DNA from: CADEED01 sp043747875
Lineage (GTDB): Bacteria; Pseudomonadota; Gammaproteobacteria; Steroidobacterales; Steroidobacteraceae
DNA length: 64,000 nucleotides
Assembly: GCA_043747875.1 (NCBI GenBank)
Contig: JAYTOI010000100.1
Coordinates: 19,212-83,211, forward strand
Reading direction: 5' to 3'
In this document: positions 25,099-34,093 of the stretch, in pieces
Layout: the number at the start of each line of letters is the position of its first letter
Position numbering within the stretch: the stretch's first letter is position 1
The notes under the pieces: model-generated
Told to the model about the DNA's origin: nothing
The model's database searches: none
The model's input: the letters and a program-made list of their open reading frames with translations, nothing else
Translations under genes and position numbers: made by a program

Positions 25099-25719
25099 TC
25101 AGGCAGCCGCCGCGTTCGGCTGGGCGAGCAAGGCAATGTAGTTCGGCTGCGCGGCGACGCGGGCTAACCACTCGCGTACCTTCGGATAGGCTCCGAGGTC
25201 GAGGCCGCCGTCGGGCGCGACGTGCGTGTACGCATACAGCGCGATGTCGGCGATGCCGTAGCGGTCGTTCACGAAGAAGGAGCGCGTCGCAAGGTGCCCC
25301 TCCATGACCCGAAGCGCGGCATGGCCCTTCTCGATGCGGCCCGGCAGCTCCGCGCGGCGCGGACTGTCGGCCGGCAGGTGGCGCACGATGTAGCGCGGCG
25401 TCGCGACGTACGGCTCGTGGCTGTATTGCTCGAAGAACATCCACTGCAACACCTGCGCCCGGCCGAGCTGCGTGGCGGGCACGAAGCGCGAGCCCTCTGC
25501 GAGATACCAGAGGATGGCGTTCGATTCGAACAGGTTGGTGCCGTCGTCGAGCTCGAGCGTCGGGATGCGGCCGTTCGGATTGCGCTCGAGGAAGGCCGGC
25601 GTGCGGCTCTCGCCCTGGTTGATGTCCACGTTGGTCCAGTCGTATCGTTGGCCCAGTTGCGACAACAGGAGTCGTACCTTGTAGCCGTTGCCGGAGTCGA
25701 GATAGTCGAAGAGGTGCAT
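25099..25719 (-). CDS. glutathione S-transferase family protein
   Basis: A 206-aa GST. The N-terminal thioredoxin-like domain has LDSGNGYKVRLLLSQLG with the activating Ser, then FLERNPNGRIPTLELDDG with the conserved cis-Pro, and ESNAILWYLAEG at the glutathione gamma-Glu site. The helical C-domain contains NDRYGIADIALYAYTHVA, the conserved N-cap Asp motif. It probably conjugates or reduces small electrophiles. It is divergent from a LysR regulator across 147 bp, a usual regulator-target arrangement, and is followed by an ABM monooxygenase gene. Confidence 0.92.
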   Translation of the reverse strand: MHLFDYLDSGNGYKVRLLLSQLGQRYDWTNVDINQGESRTPAFLERNPNGRIPTLELDDGTNLFESNAILWYLAEGSRFVPATQLGRAQVLQWMFFEQYSHEPYVATPRYIVRHLPADSPRRAELPGRIEKGHAALRVMEGHLATRSFFVNDRYGIADIALYAYTHVAPDGGLDLGAYPKVREWLARVAAQPNYIALLAQPNAAAA

Positions 25720-25812
25720 GGCTGCCTCGGGTGTGAGAACGAGTCGGTTTGCCGCGGAAGTATCGGGCGGATGAGGCTCCGCCGGCGAGCAGGAAGGCTT
25801 TTCCCTGAGGCT

Positions 25813-25823
25813 AAGATATTCTT
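25813..25823. promoter_or_regulatory. candidate LysR operator in GST/LysR intergenic region
   Basis: AAGATATTCTT is an 11-bp interrupted palindrome, the only AT-rich one in the 147-bp divergent region, 44 bp before the lysR ATG. The CTTTTCCCTGAGGCTAAG stretch just left of it also fits CTT-N12-AAG. Position suggests binding by the adjacent regulator, but this is unproven. Confidence 0.3.
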
Positions 25824-25866
25824 GCTCTGGAGTACGCGCCACCGCGGGCGCTGCCGGAGTGAGTAC

Positions 25867-26775
25867 ATGGCGCGAAGACTTCCACCCCTCAATGCACTGC
25901 GCGCCTTCGAGGCGTCCGCGCGCCTCGGCAGCTTCGTCGCGGCAGCCACCGAGCTGCGCGTATCCGCCGCCGCGGTCAGTCAGCAGGTCCGGCGGCTCGA
26001 GCAGTATCTCGACACGACGCTGTTCCAGCGGCTGGCCCGCGGGCTGGTGCTGACCGACCAGGGCCGCGACTATCTTCCGGAGCTCTCGGCAGGTTTCGAT
26101 CTGCTGGGCGAATCCACGGCGCGCGTGCGCGCGAAGCGCGCCGACGGCGTGCTGACGCTGACCACGCTGGCCGCGTTCGCGAACGGCTGGCTGCTGCCGC
26201 GCCTGCATCGCTTCCGCGAACGCGCCCCGCGCATCGACATCGTGCTGCGCACGTCGCGCCAGGTGCTGGATTTCCGGCGCGACGCGCTCGACCTCGCGAT
26301 CCGCTTCGCGCCATCGATCGGGCGGGGATTGCACGGCGAGCTGCTGTTTCGCGAGGAGCTGTTTCCGGTGGCGAGTCCGCAGTTGTTCGGCGGCGGCCGC
26401 ATGCCCGATACGCTGGCGGCGCTGGCCGACTACCCACTGCTGCACGACACCGACGCCGGCACCGAACAGCCGTGGCTGGGCTGGCGCGGCTGGTTCGAGC
26501 GCGCCGGCCTATCTACCGCCGAGGTCGGCCGCGGACCCCAGTTCAGCGATTCCGTCGTGCTCATCGGCGCCGCCCTTGCTGGCCTCGGCATCGCGATCGG
26601 CCGCGCCCCGCATGTCGCCACGCTACTTGCCCGCGGGCAGCTGGTGCGCGTGACGCAGGAGACCTGGGAGGCGCCGTGGAGCTATTTCCTCACCGCGCCG
26701 GCGGCGCACTTTCGCCGGCCGCTGGTGCGCGCGTTCGTGGACTGGGTGCTGGAGGAGGCGCGCGCGCCGGTCTGA
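25867..26775 (+). CDS. LysR family transcriptional regulator (GcvA-like)
   Basis: A 302-aa regulator. The winged helix-turn-helix occupies residues 5-65: LPPLNALRAFEASARLGSFV, then LRVSAAAVSQQVRRLE and LFQRLARGLVLTDQGRDYL. The effector-binding domain follows, with the GcvA-like NGWLLPRLHRFRERAPRIDI and the DLAIRF motif. A class II substrate-binding fold is expected. It most likely controls the divergent GST-ABM operon and itself. Confidence 0.92.
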   Translation: MARRLPPLNALRAFEASARLGSFVAAATELRVSAAAVSQQVRRLEQYLDTTLFQRLARGLVLTDQGRDYLPELSAGFDLLGESTARVRAKRADGVLTLTTLAAFANGWLLPRLHRFRERAPRIDIVLRTSRQVLDFRRDALDLAIRFAPSIGRGLHGELLFREELFPVASPQLFGGGRMPDTLAALADYPLLHDTDAGTEQPWLGWRGWFERAGLSTAEVGRGPQFSDSVVLIGAALAGLGIAIGRAPHVATLLARGQLVRVTQETWEAPWSYFLTAPAAHFRRPLVRAFVDWVLEEARAPV

Positions 26776-27297
26776 TCAGGCGCGCGTGAGACGCGCGCGC
26801 GCCGCGCGCAGCAGCGCCCGGGAGTAGAGCTTGTGGAAGCCGAGCAGCGCACGGAATCCGAAGCTCATGGCTTTTTTGCCGTTACTGGTGCGTACCGGGA
26901 CGACCACCGAGCCGAAGTACAAATGCGTTCCACCGCCGGCGTCGGCGCTGGCGGATTCGACCATCAGCCATGAACGCGTCGCGCCGCGAAAGTCGCACAT
27001 GAGCAGTTGATCCGGTGCGCGCGCTTCGACCTTCCACGCTGCGAAGACGTTGCGATTGCCGTGCGCGAGCTCGCGTGCTTCCAGGTCCGTCGAGGGCATC
27101 CGCACCAGCCAGCGCAGGATTGCGCGCTCCAGTTTGAACAACCATGTGGTGTAAAAGGCTTCGACGAACTGCGCGTGCGCGACCGCTTGCGGCACTCGCG
27201 TGACGTAGCAATCTGCGTACCCATCGGACGCATAGCGCGCGGACAGCGCGTGAGCGGGCAACGGGCAGCGGTGGATCGCCGCGCCGGTGAACTTCAC
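26776..27297 (-). CDS. hypothetical protein (DUF2867-like size, unrecognised)
   Basis: A 173-aa protein starting at GTG 27297, which overlaps the TGA of the upstream GNAT gene (GTGA). It shows an early segment DGYADCYVTRVPQAVAHAQF, a mid region FKLERAILRWLVRMPSTD, and beta-rich RGATRSWLMVESASADAGGG with HLYFGSVVVPV. The last part is basic (RALLRAARARLTRA). It resembles small START/SRPBCC-like proteins in length and strand pattern, but I cannot assign a family. It is convergent with lysR. Confidence 0.65.
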   Translation of the reverse strand: MKFTGAAIHRCPLPAHALSARYASDGYADCYVTRVPQAVAHAQFVEAFYTTWLFKLERAILRWLVRMPSTDLEARELAHGNRNVFAAWKVEARAPDQLLMCDFRGATRSWLMVESASADAGGGTHLYFGSVVVPVRTSNGKKAMSFGFRALLGFHKLYSRALLRAARARLTRA

Positions 27298-27776
27298 TCC
27301 GGTGCGCCGACGGCGAGGTGCTTTTCGAGCAGGATGCCGTCCACCACTCCGCGATAGCGCTTGGGCCGGATCGCGAGCTCGTGATAGCCATGCTCGCAGT
27401 AGAAGTTGCGCGCGGCGTCGTTCTCGCGACGACACTCGACACGGATGTGGCGCGCGCCCGTGGTGCGCGCGACTTGCTCGAGCCAGTTCAGCATGCGCGT
27501 GCCGAGGCCGCGACGGCGATGCGCGCGGCGAACGGCGAATAGCAGCAGGTGCGCGTCGTCGTTCGGGTACGACATGATGCCGAAGCCGAGGATGGACTTG
27601 GGCTCGCCGACCACGATGACGTTCGTGTCCGCCGTGGCGATGGCGTACGCGATGCGGCTCTCGGTCCACGTCCATTGCAGTCCATGCTCGATGTCGTCGC
27701 GCGACATCGCCGCGATGTCCGCGGCATCCGCCTGCGTGGCGAAGCGGATGGCCTGGTGTTGGGTGTCCGGAGTCAT
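27294..27776 (-). CDS. GNAT family N-acetyltransferase
   Basis: A 160-aa acetyltransferase. The acetyl-CoA binding motif A is clear: LLLFAVRRAHRRRGLGTRML (Q/RxxGxG/A type), with the preceding strand ILGFGIMSYPNDD and motif B region VECRRENDAARNFYCEHGY. The substrate is unknown. The ATG at 27776 is chosen over an in-frame TTG four codons upstream. It overlaps the downstream hypothetical gene by 4 bp. Confidence 0.88.
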   Translation of the reverse strand: MTPDTQHQAIRFATQADAADIAAMSRDDIEHGLQWTWTESRIAYAIATADTNVIVVGEPKSILGFGIMSYPNDDAHLLLFAVRRAHRRRGLGTRMLNWLEQVARTTGARHIRVECRRENDAARNFYCEHGYHELAIRPKRYRGVVDGILLEKHLAVGAPE

Positions 27777-27800
27777 GGCGACGTTCAAATACTTCGGCGT

Positions 27801-28316
27801 CTACGCGCCGTCAAGTCCGCGCTCGTATTGCGCGAGATCCTGCGCGGAAAAGCAGCAGAAGATCACTTCGCGCAGCGACGGGGAGGAGCGCAGGAACTGC
27901 CGGACCGCGCCCACCGCCACGCCGGCCGCGAGGTCGATCGGGTAACCATAGATCCCCGTGCTGATGCTGGGAAATGCGACCGTCTGGATGCCGTGTTGCA
28001 CCGCCACCTCGAGCGCGCGCCGATAGCAGGACGCGAGCAGCCCGGCTTCACCGGCCTGGCCGCCCTGCCACACGGGCCCGACGGCATGGATGACGTAGTT
28101 AGCTGGCAGCCGATAGCCCCTGGTCACCTTCGCGTCGCCGGTTTTGCAGCCGCCTAGCAAGCGGCATTCGTTCACGAGCGCCGGTCCCGCGGCGCGATGG
28201 ATGGCGCCGTCCACTCCACCACCACCCAACAGCGAGGAATTGGCCGCGTTGACGATGGCGTCGACGTGCAAGGTCGTGATGTCGGCGCGCCGCGCGCGCA
28301 ATTCCGATGCGCTCAT
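27801..28316 (-). CDS. macro domain protein, O-acetyl-ADP-ribose deacetylase-like
   Basis: A 171-aa single macro domain that binds ADP-ribose and probably hydrolyses O-acetyl-ADP-ribose. Diagnostic motifs: VDAIVNAANSSLLGGGGVDG (NAAN plus the Gly-rich loop) and AIHRAAGPALVNECR, then GYRLPANYVIHAVGPVW and the C-terminal ribose loop AFPSISTGIYGYPID. The same strand and 24-bp spacing place it at the head of a macro-GNAT-hypothetical operon. YmdB of E. coli is a close type. Confidence 0.92.
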   Translation of the reverse strand: MSASELRARRADITTLHVDAIVNAANSSLLGGGGVDGAIHRAAGPALVNECRLLGGCKTGDAKVTRGYRLPANYVIHAVGPVWQGGQAGEAGLLASCYRRALEVAVQHGIQTVAFPSISTGIYGYPIDLAAGVAVGAVRQFLRSSPSLREVIFCCFSAQDLAQYERGLDGA

Positions 28317-28352
28317 GAGGCGACTCTAGCGCCGGTGCCGCGATTGCGCTCG

Positions 28353-28593
28353 TCAACCCGAAATCTGCGCTCTTTCACTCACGATTTTGAAAACGACGCG
28401 GATTGAGAAGCAGGAGCGCACGGGCTTGCCATCGAGTCTGGCCGCCGAAAAGCAGGTGCGCTGCATGACCGAGCGTGCCGCAGATGAGGGCGCGCCGCCG
28501 TACAAACGCACTTTGCTGGCGCGTGACTGCCGGTGAGAGGCTTTCCTCGGCATTCGCGCGCGGCAGAGCCAACAACGTTGCTGACACCGCCAT
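28353..28593 (-). pseudogene. frameshifted small secreted protein with TonB-C-like end
   Basis: From the ATG at 28593 the frame begins MAVSATLLALPRANAEESLS, a good signal peptide. After about residue 30 it turns into an unlikely sequence. In the +1 frame the same DNA reads CFSAARLDGKPVRSCFSIRV and VFKI, then stops at 28353. The pattern xGKPVxxxFxIxVxFK is that of TonB C-terminal-like domains. One indel near codon 32 would join the two halves into a protein of about 80 aa. It is either a pseudogene or a sequencing error. It is divergent from the EamA transporter. Confidence 0.35.
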
Positions 28594-28662
28594 AAGTAAA
28601 TATTCACACCGTACCGGCACCAACCTGTGACGATGCCCGCCTTCCCCTCGGGCTGGATTCGC

Positions 28663-29544
28663 ATGTCAAAGCGCGGCTGGATTCTTTTTCTTTCACTGGG
28701 CGTCCTCTGGGGCATGCCGTATCTGCTGATCCGCATATCGGTCACCGCGTTCGATCCGCTGATCGTAGCGGGCGCGCGCACGTTGATCGGCTCGCTGCTG
28801 CTGCTGCCGGTCGCGCTGCATCGCAAGGCGCTCGCGCCGGCGTTCGCGAAGTGGAAATGGCTGCTGGCTTTCACGCTCATCGAGATCAGCGTGCCGTGGC
28901 TGCTGCTCGGCCATGCCGAGACCCGTCTCAACAGCTCCACGGCCGGCTTGTTGATTGCGATCGTGCCGCTGTTCGCGGCCATCATCGTTTCGAAGCTGGG
29001 GCACGAGAAGCTCGAGCCGCGCCGCATCGTCGGATTGGCGCTCGGCTTCGCGGGCGTGGCACTGCTCGTCGGTCTCGACATCCACTTGGGCGACTTGTAT
29101 GCCGTTGGCGCCACCGTGATCGTGGCGCTGTGCTACGCCATCGGCCCGATCATCGTGAATCGCAAGCTCGCGGACGTGCCTCCCATCGGCGTCATCACCG
29201 CATCGCTGGTCGTCGCCACGCTCATCTACCTGCCATTCGCGCCCGCGCTCTGGCCGGAGTCATATCCGCTGGATGCCGTTGTATCGGTGGCGGGACTCGG
29301 GGTGTTGTGCACCACCGCGGCATTCATGGTGTTCTTCGCGCTCATAGCGGAAGTTGGCCCGGCGCGCGCGACGGTCATCACCTACCTCAATCCGGCGGTG
29401 GCAATCGTCCTCGGCGCGCTGGTGCTGAAAGAGCCGTTGACCATCGGCATGACGATCGGCTTTCCGCTCGTGATCGTGGGCGCGATGCTCGGCACCTCGC
29501 GCGCGCGCGGGACGGCGCCGACGCCGGCGGCCGAGCCCGCCTAG
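28663..29544 (+). CDS. EamA/DMT superfamily transporter
   Basis: A 293-aa inner-membrane permease with ten predicted helices in two EamA repeats. The first repeat starts GWILFLSLGVLWGMPYLLIR and the second GDLYAVGATVIVALCYAIGP. ITYLNPAVAIVLGALVLKEP near the end is a hallmark of the family. Members export amino acids or metabolites; the substrate here is not known. In-frame ATG 28633 and GTG 28627 are alternative starts, but the later ATG places the first helix normally. Confidence 0.88.
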   Translation: MSKRGWILFLSLGVLWGMPYLLIRISVTAFDPLIVAGARTLIGSLLLLPVALHRKALAPAFAKWKWLLAFTLIEISVPWLLLGHAETRLNSSTAGLLIAIVPLFAAIIVSKLGHEKLEPRRIVGLALGFAGVALLVGLDIHLGDLYAVGATVIVALCYAIGPIIVNRKLADVPPIGVITASLVVATLIYLPFAPALWPESYPLDAVVSVAGLGVLCTTAAFMVFFALIAEVGPARATVITYLNPAVAIVLGALVLKEPLTIGMTIGFPLVIVGAMLGTSRARGTAPTPAAEPA

Positions 29545-29564
29545 CTACCTGGAACGGTGGCGGG

Positions 29565-29954
29565 TCACGGAGACTCGTACACCAGCTTGATTGAATGCGC
29601 GCCCTGCGCGGGCTGCGTGTTCATGTGTATCTCGAGCCGTTCGCCGTCGACGAACACCACCCACCTGGCTTTGGCGTTCTCGCGCACGCCGGCGATCTCC
29701 GCCACCCAGTCGCGGCCGTTGCGCCGGCCTATGCGATGCGGCAATTTCGACTTGCGCAGCGCCGCTTCGATCCAGAATCCGATCGTGAAGGTCTGCGTGC
29801 TCTTCGTGAGGCGCAGCGCTTCCTCGTACGTGACGGTGACCAGCAGCGGCTCGCGGCGCGGGATGTCGAGCTTCACGAACATCGCCTGCGACGACGTCTG
29901 GGCCGCCGCAGGCAGCGCGAGCAGCAGGAGCAGGACTATGAGCGCGTATCGCAT
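29565..29954 (-). CDS. hypothetical secreted protein, DUF4430-like
   Basis: A 129-aa protein with a clear signal peptide (ALIVLLLLLALPAAAQ, about residues 4-19). The mature protein has strand-rich stretches, PLLVTVTYEEALRL and RWVVFVDGERLEIHMNTQPA, with the end HSIKLVYESP. The W-V-F-VDG pattern resembles beta-grasp domains such as DUF4430, but the match is weak. It is convergent with the transporter gene. Confidence 0.65.
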   Translation of the reverse strand: MRYALIVLLLLLALPAAAQTSSQAMFVKLDIPRREPLLVTVTYEEALRLTKSTQTFTIGFWIEAALRKSKLPHRIGRRNGRDWVAEIAGVRENAKARWVVFVDGERLEIHMNTQPAQGAHSIKLVYESP

Positions 29955-30103
29955 GCAGCCGTGTCCCGGTAGTTAGTCGCGGCAGCGACGGAGCCGATGC
30001 GCGCGCCGGTTTCCTGCTGCCCGCCGCCCGTGGAATAGATGTCGGCCACCGCCAGCTCCGGCGTCGGCGCGCCGGAAAAACTGTGGTTGTGAGTTGCGGT
30101 CAT
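29936..30103 (-). CDS. possible small protein upstream of the secreted hypothetical
   Basis: A 55-aa ORF (begins MTATHNHSFSGAPTPELAVA) with GGAAACGAGC before its ATG. It overlaps the next gene's start by 19 bp, which could couple them. It has no recognisable domain and is Ala/Thr-rich. It could equally be noise. Confidence 0.35.
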   Translation of the reverse strand: MTATHNHSFSGAPTPELAVADIYSTGGGQQETGARIGSVAAATNYRDTAACDTRS

Positions 30104-30311
30104 GCTCGTTTCCGTGGCTCGCGTAGGAATCATCCGGCACTGCGCCGGCCCAATTGTGCCGAAGCCGACATAACCACGTGTATCGCGGTGGATTCTGTGT
30201 TTGGCGACACATGATTCGCGCAGGCAATTTTGAGTTTCCCCGTCGGCAAACGGCTATCACCAGTTCAGGATCCGCACCCCGCAGTCGAGATTAAGACCAT
30301 GGAGGTCGCTC

Positions 30312-31856
30312 ATGTTCGAGACATCAGGAAGATGGACCGCGCGAGTGGGCGCGGCGCTGCTTGCAGCAGTAGCCGTGCCCACTTTTTCCGCCGGAGTTGC
30401 CACACCCAGCGAGGCATTCGGTCCGCGAGTCAGTGCGCAGCAAACGACGGCGTTCGCCTCGCTCGTAGTCAATCCACCGCGTCGCTCGAATTCCACCGCG
30501 GACAGCATCCGCTACTGGAACCAGGTCGCCATCGACGCGTCGGGCCTCGACCACACACCCGTCGAGCCCGGTCCGGTGGAGCCTGGAAGCCGCGTGTTCG
30601 GCGAGCAGCTGGGTCCGGTGCGCTCGGTGCGCGCAATCGCCATCGTGCAGATTGCGGTGTTCGATGCGGTGAACGCGCTCACTGGCAACACCTACCGCAG
30701 CCACACGGGCCTTGCGCGCGAGACGCGGCCCGCATCGGTCGACGCAGCGATCGCCAGGGCGGCGCTCGACACGCTGGTGCAGATGTTTCCGTCCCAGGCC
30801 CGTCAATTCAACTCGCTATACAACGCGGAAATCGCGCGCATCACCGACAATCAGGACCGCAAGAACCTGGGCATCGCCATTGGCCAGCGTTCGGCCACGC
30901 GCATACTGGGCATGCGCACGAATGACGGCTCCCAGTTCGCGGAACCGCGCCTCGGCGTCGACTGGTTCACCAGCAACAATCCCGGCCGATGGCGCCAGGA
31001 TCCGATCAGCCAGGTGCCAATTGCCCTGGGCGCACGGTGGAGCCGGGTCAGGCCCTTCGCGATCCAATCGGCATCGCAGTTCCGCACTCCGCCATTCCCT
31101 GCGCTGAACAGTGCCGCGTATACGACGGCGTTCAACGAAGTGAAGCGCCTCGGCGGCGACGGAGAGGTCACACCCACCGAGCGCAGCGCCGACCAGACGA
31201 TTGCCGGCATCTACTGGGCCTACGACGGCACCCCCAGCCTGTGCGCACCGCCGCGGCTCTATAACCAGATCGCCACGACGGTCAGCCTCAACGAGACCAG
31301 GCCGATCGAACTCGCGCGTCTGTACGGCCTGTTGAACGTGGCGATGATGGATGCCGGCCTCTCGAGCTGGGAGTCGAAGTACTTCTGGGACATCTGGCGC
31401 CCGGTCACCGGCGTCCGCGAAGCGGATTCGGGCACCGGTCCCTCGAGGCTGGGCGATGGCAATCCGGCTACGATCGGTGACGCGAGCTTCTCACCGCTCG
31501 GCGCTCCGGCCTCCAACCTCAACGGCCCGAACTTCACGCCACCATTCCCCGCGTATCCCTCGGGCCACGCGACTTTTGGCGGTGCGCTGTTCCAGACGCT
31601 GCGTAACTACTTCGGCACCGACAACCGGCCCTTCACGTTCGTGTCGGACGAGTTCAACGGCATCACCCGCGACAACGAGGGCAACGTGCGGCCGTTGGTG
31701 TCGCGCAGCTTCAACTCGTTCACGCAGGCGGAAGAGGAGAACGGCCAGAGCCGCATCTACCTCGGCATCCACTGGTCTTTCGACAAGACCGCGGGTATTG
31801 CCCAGGGACGCGCCGTGGCGAACTACGTGTTCGCGAATCGCTTCCAACGGAATTGA
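30312..31856 (+). CDS. vanadium-dependent haloperoxidase / PAP2 superfamily protein
   Basis: A 514-aa secreted protein with a signal peptide (ARVGAALLAAVAVPTFSAG). The PAP2 phosphatase/vanadium haloperoxidase active site is present: PFPAYPSGHATFGGALFQ (around residue 416) and GQSRIYLGIHWSFDKTAG, which carries the vanadate-linked or nucleophilic His. An upstream helical segment AIVQIAVFDAVNALTGNTY is typical of bacterial haloperoxidase-like proteins. GGAGGT lies 6 nt before the ATG. It may be an acid phosphatase or a haloperoxidase; the sequence alone does not separate them. Confidence 0.9.
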   Translation: MFETSGRWTARVGAALLAAVAVPTFSAGVATPSEAFGPRVSAQQTTAFASLVVNPPRRSNSTADSIRYWNQVAIDASGLDHTPVEPGPVEPGSRVFGEQLGPVRSVRAIAIVQIAVFDAVNALTGNTYRSHTGLARETRPASVDAAIARAALDTLVQMFPSQARQFNSLYNAEIARITDNQDRKNLGIAIGQRSATRILGMRTNDGSQFAEPRLGVDWFTSNNPGRWRQDPISQVPIALGARWSRVRPFAIQSASQFRTPPFPALNSAAYTTAFNEVKRLGGDGEVTPTERSADQTIAGIYWAYDGTPSLCAPPRLYNQIATTVSLNETRPIELARLYGLLNVAMMDAGLSSWESKYFWDIWRPVTGVREADSGTGPSRLGDGNPATIGDASFSPLGAPASNLNGPNFTPPFPAYPSGHATFGGALFQTLRNYFGTDNRPFTFVSDEFNGITRDNEGNVRPLVSRSFNSFTQAEEENGQSRIYLGIHWSFDKTAGIAQGRAVANYVFANRFQRN

Positions 31857-31966
31857 GTAGTTAGGGAAAGCCCGCCAGGGGCAAGTGAGAATGCGTCGGG
31901 CTGACCGAACTGGATGGACCCGGTTCGGCCGGCCCGATTGCACATGGGCCGCGCATCCCTGCCGGG

Positions 31967-32608
31967 CTAGAAGGAAGCCGGCGGCGCGAACGGTTGGTCG
32001 GCATCGACGACGAACATCACCAGCGACAGCAGGTCGGCCTCGCCACTGCTAGAGACCTGCATCGGCATGCCGGGCCGGTGTCCGGCCTCCGGCTCGCCCG
32101 CTTTGACGACCTGTGTGCCGTGCGGCGTGCGAATGCTCTGCTCTCCCGCGAGTACGAAGAACGCCTCCGACCCAGGGTGCGAATGAACCGGCGTGATGGC
32201 ACCGCGCACGCCGCTGGCGCGGTTGATGCGCAGCAGGTAGTTAGTAGCGGGCACGACCTGGATGGGTCCAATCTCGGCGCGCCCGGTGCCACCGGGCGTG
32301 GCGCCGCCCTTCGCTCCGAGCGTGAACAGCCACGCCTTGCCATCCGCCTCCGCGGCCAGCGACCAGTGACTGGCGGCGGCTTTGGCCGCCTCGATCGAGT
32401 CGAAATTCTCGACACGCCAGAACAGGTCGCCCTTCGGCAGCTCCGTGACTTTCCTTGCGGCGATGGGCGTGACATTCAGCCGGATCGGTTCCACGGCCGC
32501 GTCGGCGCTCGCAGCCGGATCGGCCGCGCGCACGACCGCGGCGCAGGTCAGGAAGAGAATGGCCGCTGGCGCCAGAGCGCGTTTGCGCGTCGGATGTGAC
32601 TTACTCAT
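31967..32608 (-). CDS. cupin domain protein, exported
   Basis: A 213-aa protein with a signal peptide ending near LTCAAVVRAAD. The cupin metal motif is in GAITPVHSHPGSEAFFVLAG (two His and one Glu), with the second motif TPHGTQVVKAGEPEAGHRPG. It probably binds a metal or small molecule in the periplasm. The rest has no known domain. It is convergent with the haloperoxidase-like gene. Confidence 0.85.
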   Translation of the reverse strand: MSKSHPTRKRALAPAAILFLTCAAVVRAADPAASADAAVEPIRLNVTPIAARKVTELPKGDLFWRVENFDSIEAAKAAASHWSLAAEADGKAWLFTLGAKGGATPGGTGRAEIGPIQVVPATNYLLRINRASGVRGAITPVHSHPGSEAFFVLAGEQSIRTPHGTQVVKAGEPEAGHRPGMPMQVSSSGEADLLSLVMFVVDADQPFAPPASF

Positions 32609-32881
32609 GTCGTGGGTGCCGCGAGGCGTCCCTGGTGTTGTTAGACAGCAGCAGCCCGGGTCGACCTGCCGGACCGCGGGATCTCCAGCCCCGGGTTCGC
32701 CAACGGTCCCGGACCGCAAACCACCGCGACCAAACAACAATTCCGGCCACGACGATGCCGGTAAACCTCGACTGAAGGAGTCTGTTCATGCGCAGGGTTC
32801 CGTTGTGCTCGCGGCGTCCGCTGGACCTGGTATTGCCACAACTATATAAGTGACGCCAGCTTCTACAACGGACGCCGCGCA

Positions 32882-33985
32882 ATGGAGTTTTACCAAAAGG
32901 CCTTTTTCGTCGCGCTGGCGCTGCTGATCGGATACGGGCTGCTGCTGGTCGTGCAGCCCTTCGCGGGCTCGATGGCCTGGGCCATCTTCCTCGCCTTCAT
33001 CCTCCTTCCCGTGCACACCTGGCTCACGCTCAAGCTGCGTGGCCGGGCAGGCTGGTCGGCGGGCATCATCACCGGCCTGACCCCGTTTGCGCTGCTGACG
33101 CCGCTCACCTTCCTCGGCAGCGTTTTCGCAAACCAGGCGCGCGCGCTGGTCGCATACATTCAAAAGAGCGAGCTGCGAATCGACGGCACCACGCTGTCAC
33201 ACCTGGAGCAGTATCCGGTCATCGGACCCGTGGCGCGCATGGCGCGCGAGCAGATGTCCATCTCCGGCGCCGACATGCAGGAGTGGCTCACGAACAGCGC
33301 GCAGACCATCCTCAAGACCGTGGCGACGTTCAGCGGTGGTTTCGTTTTGTCCGCGCTCGGCACGCTGGTCGGTTTCTTCTTCATGCTGTTCCTGCTCTTC
33401 TTTTTCCTGCGGGACGGCCGCGGCATGTTCAACACGCTGCAACGGCTGATCCCGGTGCCGTCGGAGCATCGCGAGCAACTCTTCGACCACCTCGCGAGCG
33501 TCACGCGCGGCGTGTTCTACGGCATCGGGCTCACGGCCATCTGCCAGGGCGTGCTCGTCGCCATCGGCTTCGCGATCGCCGGACTGCCGTCGCCCGTGGT
33601 GTTCGGCGTGCTCGCGGCCATCCTCGCGCTCCTGCCCGCGGGCGGCGCGGCGATCGTGTGGATTCCGGGCGTGCTGTTCCTTGCACTGGCCGGTCAGTGG
33701 GGCATGGCAATATTCCTGTTGGTATGGGGTGTCGTCGTATCGACGTCGGACAATTTCCTGCGTCCGGTCCTCGTGTCGCGGTACGCGCCGGTGTCGGCGT
33801 TCATCGTGTTCGTCGGCGTGGTGGGTGGCATCGCGGCCTTCGGCACCATTGGCATCGTGGTGGGGCCCGTGTTCCTGGCGCTGGTCGCGGCCATCCTCGA
33901 ATACTTCGACGAGAAAGTGATTGCGCCGAACGTGCCGAAGATCGAGGCGCAGGCGGACGAGCCACCGCCGACTTCCGGGCTGTAG
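32882..33985 (+). CDS. AI-2E family transporter (PerM-like)
   Basis: A 367-aa inner-membrane protein with about eight helices and a large loop between helices 3 and 4, the layout of the AI-2E/PerM family. Motifs: the N-terminal QPFAGSMAWAIFLAFILLPV, the central ITRGVFYG-type segment (VTRGVFYGIGLTAICQGV), and LPAGGAAIVWIPGVLFLALA, followed by SDNFLRPVLVSRYAPVSAF. Despite the name, most members do not have a proven AI-2 role; some are Na/Li-proton antiporters. Confidence 0.92.
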   Translation: MEFYQKAFFVALALLIGYGLLLVVQPFAGSMAWAIFLAFILLPVHTWLTLKLRGRAGWSAGIITGLTPFALLTPLTFLGSVFANQARALVAYIQKSELRIDGTTLSHLEQYPVIGPVARMAREQMSISGADMQEWLTNSAQTILKTVATFSGGFVLSALGTLVGFFFMLFLLFFFLRDGRGMFNTLQRLIPVPSEHREQLFDHLASVTRGVFYGIGLTAICQGVLVAIGFAIAGLPSPVVFGVLAAILALLPAGGAAIVWIPGVLFLALAGQWGMAIFLLVWGVVVSTSDNFLRPVLVSRYAPVSAFIVFVGVVGGIAAFGTIGIVVGPVFLALVAAILEYFDEKVIAPNVPKIEAQADEPPPTSGL

Positions 33986-34093
33986 CGTAAAGAGCAGCAG
34001 TCGGCGCCGCAGATTCGGCGGCTGTCTCGCGTCGGCGCGCCGGTGCATGCGCCACCATCGGCCGCGAAGTGTCGGGTATCATCGCCGCCCCCG

